From Prevotellaceae bacterium (lineage in GTDB: Bacteria; Bacteroidota; Bacteroidia; Bacteroidales; UBA932), in contig JAIRZR010000159.1 of the NCBI GenBank assembly GCA_031267155.1, forward strand, positions 1 through 5,402: a DNA stretch of 5,402 bases, written 5' to 3'. Of the stretch, positions 1 through 5,159 are shown piece by piece; the first letter of the stretch is position 1; each line of letters opens with the position of its first letter. Below the pieces are notes generated by a model that was not told the origin of the DNA, searched no databases, and saw only the letters and a program-made list of their open reading frames with translations. A program made the position numbers and the translations under genes.

Positions 1-305
1 ACAGCTTCGTCGAATCCAACCGTTTTTTGGGGTATTGAGTCTTGCTGTTCTTTAGATTCCATTGGAAAACCTCGGATTAACTCAAAAAGGCTATTTAAAG
101 AAGAACTGTTTTTAAAGAACATGAATTTGCTGTTCTTTCTTCTTACATTGTACACATAGTCAACTGCTTTATATCGAATTTTGTGGTCATGTACTTTGAA
201 TACACTTTCCAAATTTAAAGTGCAATCCAATGCTTCTTCAGATTGCGAATAGACATAAGCAAAGGGTGGAAGACACAGATAAATTACAATGATCATTTTC
301 TTCAT
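1..305 (-). CDS. Unrecognised exported protein, N-terminal 101 codons (C-terminus outside the window)
   Basis: The frame is open from an ATG to the left edge, so only the N-terminal 101 residues are visible. It begins MKKMIIVIYLCLPPFAYVYS followed by QSEEALD, a short basic N-terminus, a hydrophobic core and a likely signal peptidase I site after about Ser20; there is no convincing lipobox, so the product is probably periplasmic or secreted and soluble. Later visible features are a Lys/Arg-rich stretch (HDHKIRYKAVDYVYNVRRKN, residues 40-58) and a Phe/Ser/Asn-rich stretch (61-74). I recognise no family. Two consecutive ATGs exist (308 and 305). I chose 305 because AGGA at 310-313 lies 4 nt from it but only 1 nt from the other. 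With this start the stop of the upstream lipoprotein gene and this start form TGATG, which implies translational coupling and a shared function. The gene being real is likely; its function is unknown. Confidence 0.8.
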   Translation of the reverse strand, partial: MKKMIIVIYLCLPPFAYVYSQSEEALDCTLNLESVFKVHDHKIRYKAVDYVYNVRRKNSKFMFFKNSSSLNSLFELIRGFPMESKEQQDSIPQKTVGFDEA

Positions 306-1234
306 CATTTCCTGTAATATTTAACATTATTTGTCATGTATGATGCATATTCAATGCAGTCCGGATCATAAACTCGAATTTCAGCGTCCCCACATTTTGC
401 TTCAACTTTCGTTACTTTCCCATTTTTAACTTCTCTAACAATGGCGCTATGAATAGGCCAAATACCCACATCGGAAACATAGCCCCAGGATACCCATCTG
501 TCTCCGGCTTTTGGTGCTCCGCTTACTTGTGAATAGCCTGAACCGCTAATGTCAGGACAATCATTCCAAAGAGGAAGATTCGAATCATAACAAGGATCAT
601 TTGAACTAAGATATCCCCATACATAGGCATGACAGTTGTAAGCGTTAGGATTCCAGTTGCCATCTATTATTTGGGGGGTCGCAGAAGCAGGATCTGCAGC
701 ATAGGTACAAGGATTATTTGACTCATTACCGGTTTTTAAACGAACTCTTCCCCCTTCATCTGCATATCTTTTTAGTAACATATACAGTTGCTTGGGGGCA
801 TAATACTTTCCTTCTTCCAATATTCGACCACTTAAACTGTAATACCCGGCATGGGCGTTTTCTTCGTTATAAAAAGAGAATATTTTGACACCTCCTGTAA
901 AACGATTGTTTACATATGCAATCTGCAATTCTCTTATAGAATCATTCCCTAATGAATTTTTACCTTTATAGATTTCGAATGAAACTTGCTGACTGTTTCC
1001 ATCTCGCATAAGTTTTATTTCAGCATTGCCCCAGTCAAGCTCTTGTTTTCCTGTGAACTCACTCACAATACCCTGTGAATTGAACCAGTTTTTAAAATCG
1101 GCAATTTCTAATGAAGAGTTATCTGTTTTTCCGATAACATCCACAATTAAATCTTCTTGCTGACATCCTGTCATAAAACAACCTGTAAATATCATACACA
1201 GTATGAATATTTTTGAATATATATTCTTTTTCAT
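305..1234 (-). CDS. Lipoprotein with C-terminal papain-like (CHAP/NlpC-P60-like) putative cysteine hydrolase domain
   Basis: 309 residues. The N-terminus MKKNIYSKIFILCMIFTGC is a lipoprotein signal; the lipid-anchored residue is Cys19 (FTGC) or Cys24 (MTGC). After Cys24 come Gln-Gln-Glu-Asp, acidic residues that fit a Bacteroidota surface-export signal. Residues about 40-165 form a beta-rich N-terminal domain (FKNWF near 47, then alternating strands) that I cannot name and that could be a prodomain or binding domain. A linker (about 166-195) leads to the C-terminal domain: NCHAYVWG with Cys201, PKAGDRWVSWG (241-250), IHSAIV with His262, and KCGD (280-283). This order of Cys, His and a polar residue is that of papain-like amidases and peptidases, and NCHxYxW ... 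HSA ... SKWG-type motifs occur in a family of secreted bacterial proteins. The exact activity (peptidase, amidase or peptidoglycan hydrolase) is not shown. Besides Cys201 the domain region holds Cys176, 215, 226, 281 and 293, which may form disulfides. It is first in an apparent two-gene unit, with a promoter-like box about 50 nt upstream and no clear Shine-Dalgarno sequence. Confidence 0.75.
   Translation of the reverse strand: MKKNIYSKIFILCMIFTGCFMTGCQQEDLIVDVIGKTDNSSLEIADFKNWFNSQGIVSEFTGKQELDWGNAEIKLMRDGNSQQVSFEIYKGKNSLGNDSIRELQIAYVNNRFTGGVKIFSFYNEENAHAGYYSLSGRILEEGKYYAPKQLYMLLKRYADEGGRVRLKTGNESNNPCTYAADPASATPQIIDGNWNPNAYNCHAYVWGYLSSNDPCYDSNLPLWNDCPDISGSGYSQVSGAPKAGDRWVSWGYVSDVGIWPIHSAIVREVKNGKVTKVEAKCGDAEIRVYDPDCIEYASYMTNNVKYYRK
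310..313 (-). promoter_or_regulatory. Shine-Dalgarno-like AGGA inside the end of the upstream gene
   Basis: On the minus strand the sequence reads CAGGAAATGATGAAG. AGGA lies 4 nt before the second ATG (305) and only 1 nt before the first (308), so it favours the second ATG as the start of the downstream exported-protein gene. The site sits within the last codons of the lipoprotein gene, as expected for termination-reinitiation coupling. Bacteroidota often lack such sites, so its presence here is mildly informative. Confidence 0.5.
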
Positions 1235-1280
1235 TTTAATGTAATTTATTTTAATTCTTAATCAATTTGCTACTCTATTC

Positions 1281-1288
1281 CAAAGCTA
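1281..1288 (-). promoter_or_regulatory. Bacteroides-type -7 promoter box (TAGCTTTG)
   Basis: TAGCTTTG on the minus strand matches the Bacteroides -7 consensus TAnnTTTG exactly. It lies 46 nt before the ATG of the papain-like lipoprotein gene, which would leave a 5' leader of roughly 35-45 nt. No TTTG -33 element was found about 19-21 nt upstream, so the match is half of a promoter. The AT-rich leader that follows is typical of Bacteroidota genes without a Shine-Dalgarno site. Confidence 0.5.
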
Positions 1289-1301
1289 ATTAACTAACTA
1301 A
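1286..1301. repeat. Four-unit tetranucleotide run (TTAG/TTAA) overlapping the -7 box
   Basis: The minus strand reads TTAG TTAG TTAA TTAG, four 4-nt units with one substitution, ending in the first bases of the -7 box and filling the region where the promoter spacer would be. A change in unit number would change any -33/-7 spacing. With only four imperfect units this may be chance. Confidence 0.4.
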
Positions 1302-1314
1302 CCTTTTGGATGAC

Positions 1315-1353
1315 ATGTGGCTTGCCGGAACAGGTGTTAATATTACGCCACAC
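1315..1353 (-). other. Weak inverted repeat after the ligase gene
   Basis: GTGTGGC (1353-1347) can pair with GCCACAT (1321-1315) on the minus strand: six Watson-Crick pairs plus one G-U, with a 25-nt loop. It begins 6 nt after the ligase stop codon. The long loop and the lack of a U-tract (TCATCCAAAAGG follows) make it a poor intrinsic terminator. It could be chance or a weak RNA-end structure. Confidence 0.25.
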
Positions 1354-1358
1354 TGATC

Positions 1359-3215
1359 TTATGGAGGCAAGAGTTCCTTTGGAGTTTCATTTTCCAAAAG
1401 ATTGCCTTGCCTGGGTTGTTTCTTATTAATTGGTTCGACATCCGTCCGGCTTTCTGACGCCGGAACGTTTATTCCATCTTCCCTGTCTATCAGTTCTCGC
1501 ATTTTCTGTTTAATTGCATGGACAGTAGCGGAAGGGATTTTGACTTTTTTATCTATTATTTGTTGAGCCAAAGTTCGTGCTTCATCCGTACGTTCCGTGG
1601 CTGTGTAAAATTCTGTTAGCTGATATAACGGCATGAATCGTCCCGGACACATGCCGGCGGCAAGTTTATAATGCTTTTCTGCTTCGTCATACCTGCCTAA
1701 TTCTTTATAATTGTAGGCAAGTAGCATCTGAACATCTATATCATTGTAATATCGAACGCATCGTTCAAATACCGACAGACTTTTCGCATATTCCTTTACT
1801 TCATGCAGTTCTGCAGCATGGTTGTAGAGGAACAATCCGTTTTTTCCAAGATACTTATACAAACTGTCGTATTCGGGCAATACTTCTCTTGTTTTCCCTG
1901 CTAATGACTGCTTTGCTACTGTGTTCCACCGGATTTCCGCTTTCATCAATGGAGCGACTGCAACCAAAAGAACGACTGCAACCAAAATCAGTCCTGTCCT
2001 TGCCATATTGACGATCCTGTGGGATGATACTTTGACGGGCGGACAGATCATGGCTATATTAAGAAAAGCTATCACCCAGGTGAACGGATATTTGAACGGA
2101 TATGAAAAGCAGGACAGTACGGCCAGCGATAACAAACTTAACAGGGCAATAAACTTGATATACAACGGTTCACGAAAATAACAGCGAATAAGCAGGTAGC
2201 ACAATAATGCAATACAAGCCATTCCGATAATACCATGCTCTGCCCATACTAGCAGGTATTCGTTGAACGGATGCAACACATTGTCGGCCAGGTCTGCATA
2301 TTTACTCTCGGGGTGCGTCTCAAAATATTCCGCCTGATACAGCATATACTTTGCGTTGAATGTCCCGTACCCATGTCCGGTTAGAGGTTTGTCCCGTATC
2401 ATGTCCCATGTACTGCTCCACACCGGAATCCGCCCATCGGCAGAATCTTTTTTCAGAAAATACAGACCGGTCATGCTTGCAGCTATGATGCAGACAAGCA
2501 ATATCTTCATCTCATTCTTCCATTTGATTCCCGAATATTTGCTATACAGCAAATAACATAGAATCACAGCGAATCCGGCGATTATGGCCGCCCGTGCCTG
2601 AGAAAGTGTGATCACGGAAAATAACAGGACGGCAATGAGGATAGCAATATATTTGACGGTACGGGAAGTATCACGGGGAAAATAAAAGGTAAAGGGCAAT
2701 ACACAAACCAAGGCGGCTGTAAAACCGGCGGGATTGTCAAAACTTCCCGTTAGCCGGACATGTTTGGCAGATAAGAACAAACCGGGATAATCCAATACGC
2801 CATAACAGGCGAGGATTACCGTTAATATCACCGTGATCCCCAGGAAATATTTGACAGGGAAAATCACAGTCATCTGTTGAAAAAGAAAAAACAACAGTAA
2901 CAGGCAAACGGCCTGCGTCATTAGCTGATAATTGAAGCCGGAAGCAAGATAATCCCTTAAAACAATCAGAGAACAGCATAAAAGCATCGGTATCAATACT
3001 GATTTCTGCGGGATATACAGGTTACGGTGAAATATCCCCGATATGATACCTGCTATACCAACGCCTGCTATCAGGCCAAACCATTTGGGCGTTATTTCCT
3101 GATTGACAAAATGACGGGAAGTTACATATAAAGTAACGCCACACAGAAAACCAAACAGTATTCCAACAAGTAATCTGTTTATGATGATGTTAATTGTTTC
3201 TTCTTTCTTTATCAT
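1359..3215 (-). CDS. O-antigen ligase/polymerase family (Wzy_C) membrane protein with C-terminal TPR region
   Basis: 618 residues. About 12-13 hydrophobic segments can be picked out between residues 11 and 424. Wzy_C-type signatures are GSFDNPAGF (157-165), the SQARA motif (205-209), DGRIPVW (260-266), KPLTGHGYGTF (276-286) and the extracytoplasmic-loop motif HPFNEYLLVWAEHGIIG (315-331). These are the hallmarks of WaaL O-antigen ligases, Wzy polymerases and PglL-type protein O-oligosaccharyltransferases, which move lipid-linked glycans onto an acceptor at the periplasmic face. Residues about 457-560 contain TPR-like helical pairs (LFLYNHAAELHEVKEYAKSL; NYKELGRYDEAEKHYKLAAG), which usually bind proteins, followed by a polar Glu/Lys/Pro-rich tail. 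The TPRs hint at a protein acceptor or partner but do not prove one, and which side of the membrane they face depends on the exact number of segments. The gene follows the transglutaminase-like gene by 36 nt, in the same frame. AAAGG lies only 1 nt before the ATG, too close for a normal ribosome site, yet no better start exists. Family call strong; substrate unknown. Confidence 0.88.
   Translation of the reverse strand: MIKKEETINIIINRLLVGILFGFLCGVTLYVTSRHFVNQEITPKWFGLIAGVGIAGIISGIFHRNLYIPQKSVLIPMLLCCSLIVLRDYLASGFNYQLMTQAVCLLLLFFLFQQMTVIFPVKYFLGITVILTVILACYGVLDYPGLFLSAKHVRLTGSFDNPAGFTAALVCVLPFTFYFPRDTSRTVKYIAILIAVLLFSVITLSQARAAIIAGFAVILCYLLYSKYSGIKWKNEMKILLVCIIAASMTGLYFLKKDSADGRIPVWSSTWDMIRDKPLTGHGYGTFNAKYMLYQAEYFETHPESKYADLADNVLHPFNEYLLVWAEHGIIGMACIALLCYLLIRCYFREPLYIKFIALLSLLSLAVLSCFSYPFKYPFTWVIAFLNIAMICPPVKVSSHRIVNMARTGLILVAVVLLVAVAPLMKAEIRWNTVAKQSLAGKTREVLPEYDSLYKYLGKNGLFLYNHAAELHEVKEYAKSLSVFERCVRYYNDIDVQMLLAYNYKELGRYDEAEKHYKLAAGMCPGRFMPLYQLTEFYTATERTDEARTLAQQIIDKKVKIPSATVHAIKQKMRELIDREDGINVPASESRTDVEPINKKQPRQGNLLENETPKELLPP
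1955..1987. repeat. 15-bp direct repeat with 18-bp period inside the ligase gene
   Basis: CGACTGCAACCAAAA occurs at 1955-1969 and again at 1973-1987. The period is 18 bp, so the reading frame is kept; it encodes LVAVVLLVAVAP (residues about 411-422) in the last hydrophobic segment, a six-residue duplication. It looks like a recent slippage duplication lengthening that helix. Confidence 0.8.
2081..2103. repeat. 11-bp direct repeat with 12-bp period inside the ligase gene
   Basis: TGAACGGATAT occurs at 2081-2091 and 2093-2103. It encodes SYPFKYPF (residues 371-378), a tandem four-residue YPF-containing repeat in a loop between two late hydrophobic segments. The 12-bp period preserves the frame. 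Confidence 0.75.
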
Positions 3216-3226
3216 GCCTTTCTTTA

Positions 3227-3247
3227 TATTAATCGGGGTATTAATCG
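3227..3247. repeat. 9-bp direct repeat in the spacer between the transglutaminase-like and ligase genes
   Basis: TATTAATCG occurs at 3227-3235 and 3239-3247, separated by GGG, so the period is 12 bp. It takes up more than half of the 36-nt spacer between the two genes. It may be a small slippage duplication; no known operator is recognised. Confidence 0.6.
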
Positions 3248-3251
3248 AACA

Positions 3252-5159
3252 TCATCGCCAGTGAATCTCATGGTCGGGTGTAATGAAGAATATCCTGCCT
3301 TTCTTTCGAAGCGTAAGATTTTCTAAATACAGCAATGCCTGCAATGGTGCACGATATTGCAGTGAACCGTTACTTGTCGCTGTCTGTTTACCCAGTGACG
3401 TCCATCCTTCTTTCGTCCAGTAAAACAATTCATAATGATGTCCCTCGTATATAAACTGGCCTTCGTTTTTCGGCAGGTAGTGGATTTTACGAATCTGTTT
3501 CCGCTCTTGAAAATCAAGTCCTGTCCATGCTCCGCTGCTTTCAATTGCATTGTAAAAAGTAGTCACGTCACCATCAAATGCTTTGTCGCAGGTACTATTT
3601 GTATTTTTATATGCTCCCGGCGTACCGATAGATGTTCCTGATAATTTCTCTCCTTCCGAACCGTAAAATTCTATCTCGGAAACATTACAGTATGCATCTT
3701 CCGGCGATTTGTAACGGACATAACGATAGTTGGCCGGCATCCGCAATGTAACGTCGTTATAAAACACGTTGGGAATATGATTGATAGTATATAGAACCTT
3801 CGCATCGGAAAAGTCCGCTTGATTTGCCCCTTCGAATATACCATGATACATGCGTTGTATCCAGAAAGGCAGAGTGTTATCCGGATCAATTTTATTAAGA
3901 TTCAACAGCGTATCCCGATTATCCGGAGAAAGAATCATCCTGTTTCCATCATTATCCAGCCAAAAAGGATCTCCCGCCGGCATTTGCCGGTTATTAGCAT
4001 AATACATCGGAAAATAAATGATACCTCTCCCCATGGACGGAAAGATGCATGTATCTCCACTGTCCTTTGTCCACGCAACGGGATAGAACCGACGGTCCTG
4101 TTCAATGGCAAGATACACATACCCCGTTGGCGTCACGGGAGGATATTTGAGACAAACAGTAACCGTATCAGTACATTGGGCATATTCCGCCGATACATCT
4201 TTTATGTTTTTATGCTCCTCCAGCAAAGGCGGGATGTTCCTGTCTTCCGTTTGGATATTTTGTTGCATCGCAAACGTTTTACGGTAAACTTTTCCTTTCA
4301 AGTAGGTAGTATTATGTAAGGATCCCGGATGTGGTCTATACGGATTACTCTCTGCTCCCATAAAGGAAATATGATTTCCCGTACTGTCACGCACGGTATT
4401 CCAGGAATGTCCGGTTGGCCGGTTTATCCAGTGTGGCGTAAAATCGAATGTAACAGGTATGCCTAACGCCCTCATGCTGAAAACCGCTAACGCTGCCATG
4501 TCATCACACATTCCTCTTGCTGAAGTCATCAACTGTGAGAAATTCATCGGCGGAAAGTCTTTGTCTGTTCTAAATCTCGGAAGCAAACTATTGATGATAC
4601 CACAGGCTTCTACCGATGTAGTTGCGGGCTTATTCAATACCGAATCCAAGTCTGCAAAACTGGCAAGGGCTTTTTCCCTCCAGTTTTCCAATGGCTCGAC
4701 GCCCACCCGGTAAGGCAGGATTTCCTCACAGAAAGCGTCAAAAGGGATCTGTTTTCCCCACGGACGCTCCCGCCATACTTTGAAAGCCAGTTCTATATTA
4801 TTAATCAGGTATTCGGCGGTCATACAGTTTATATCTTCCCGTATGACCGGCTCACCTATTTTGTACGTATCCAGCACTTTCTGCTTATCCGAAGAACTTG
4901 TCCACCGCAAGCGCACGGTTGCCACATCATTCCACGGGGCATCATAATATACCGAATACTTACCCGGCATGTTTAAAATCAGGAACTCTGCCGCACGCCA
5001 TTTCAGGCTGTCGGCAGGTTCCCGGCTGTAATGTTTCAGCACTTTTTCCAGTTCCCTGCGGTTCTTTCCCGCCTGTTCAAGAACAGTTTCCAATTCATTT
5101 GAATACGGTTTTGAACAGGAAAACATGCATATGATCAATAAAAATAAATAGGTCCGCAT
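3252..5159 (-). CDS. Transglutaminase-like lipoprotein with C-terminal discoidin-like (F5/8C-like) region
   Basis: 635 residues. The signal MRTYLFLLIICMFSC has a lipobox with Cys15 as the lipid-anchored residue; SKPYSNE follows without an early acidic cluster, so a periplasm-facing outer-membrane location is plausible. A helical N-terminal region contains the motif KWRAAEFLILNMPGKYS (53-69), common in Bacteroides transglutaminase-like lipoproteins. The transglutaminase core has SARGMCDDMAALAVFSMRAL with Cys218, then NRPTGHSWNTV with His251; the third, acidic residue is uncertain (Asp258 or Glu270 in ISFMGAE). Residues about 320-410 look like a beta-sandwich. Residues about 465-610 (RYVRYKSPEDAYCNVSEIEFYG; then KAFDGDVTTFYN with a Trp and FYWTKEGW) resemble two parts of a discoidin fold, often sugar-binding. 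The C-terminus RIFFITPDHEIHW fits the aromatic ending of this family. Transglutaminase-fold enzymes can be peptidases, amidases or cross-linkers; which applies here is unknown. The start gives an intact signal peptide and overlaps the upstream gene by 25 nt, consistent with one operon with the ligase gene. Confidence 0.85.
   Translation of the reverse strand: MRTYLFLLIICMFSCSKPYSNELETVLEQAGKNRRELEKVLKHYSREPADSLKWRAAEFLILNMPGKYSVYYDAPWNDVATVRLRWTSSSDKQKVLDTYKIGEPVIREDINCMTAEYLINNIELAFKVWRERPWGKQIPFDAFCEEILPYRVGVEPLENWREKALASFADLDSVLNKPATTSVEACGIINSLLPRFRTDKDFPPMNFSQLMTSARGMCDDMAALAVFSMRALGIPVTFDFTPHWINRPTGHSWNTVRDSTGNHISFMGAESNPYRPHPGSLHNTTYLKGKVYRKTFAMQQNIQTEDRNIPPLLEEHKNIKDVSAEYAQCTDTVTVCLKYPPVTPTGYVYLAIEQDRRFYPVAWTKDSGDTCIFPSMGRGIIYFPMYYANNRQMPAGDPFWLDNDGNRMILSPDNRDTLLNLNKIDPDNTLPFWIQRMYHGIFEGANQADFSDAKVLYTINHIPNVFYNDVTLRMPANYRYVRYKSPEDAYCNVSEIEFYGSEGEKLSGTSIGTPGAYKNTNSTCDKAFDGDVTTFYNAIESSGAWTGLDFQERKQIRKIHYLPKNEGQFIYEGHHYELFYWTKEGWTSLGKQTATSNGSLQYRAPLQALLYLENLTLRKKGRIFFITPDHEIHWR

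Noticed and set aside
1315..1353. Intrinsic terminator after the ligase gene
   Set aside because: The stem is only 6-7 pairs with a 25-nt loop and no U-tract follows, so it is listed only as a weak inverted repeat.
1235..1358. Short leader-peptide or precursor-peptide gene between the two blocks
   Set aside because: The only clear minus-strand ATG in this gap (1317-1315) reaches a stop after eight codons.
1921..2181. Plus-strand open frame inside the ligase gene
   Set aside because: It lies wholly opposite a well-supported Wzy_C/TPR coding region and its translation resembles no domain or signal peptide.
3215..3306. Repeated 11-mer TGCCTTTCTTT at 3215-3225 and 3296-3306
   Set aside because: It is a low-complexity pyrimidine-rich word; one copy is within coding sequence and no symmetry or third copy supports a binding site.
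3819..4319. 166-codon plus-strand open frame opposite the transglutaminase-like gene
   Set aside because: The minus-strand frame here carries recognisable domain sequence, while the plus-strand product is Arg/Ile/His-rich without any motif; it is a shadow.
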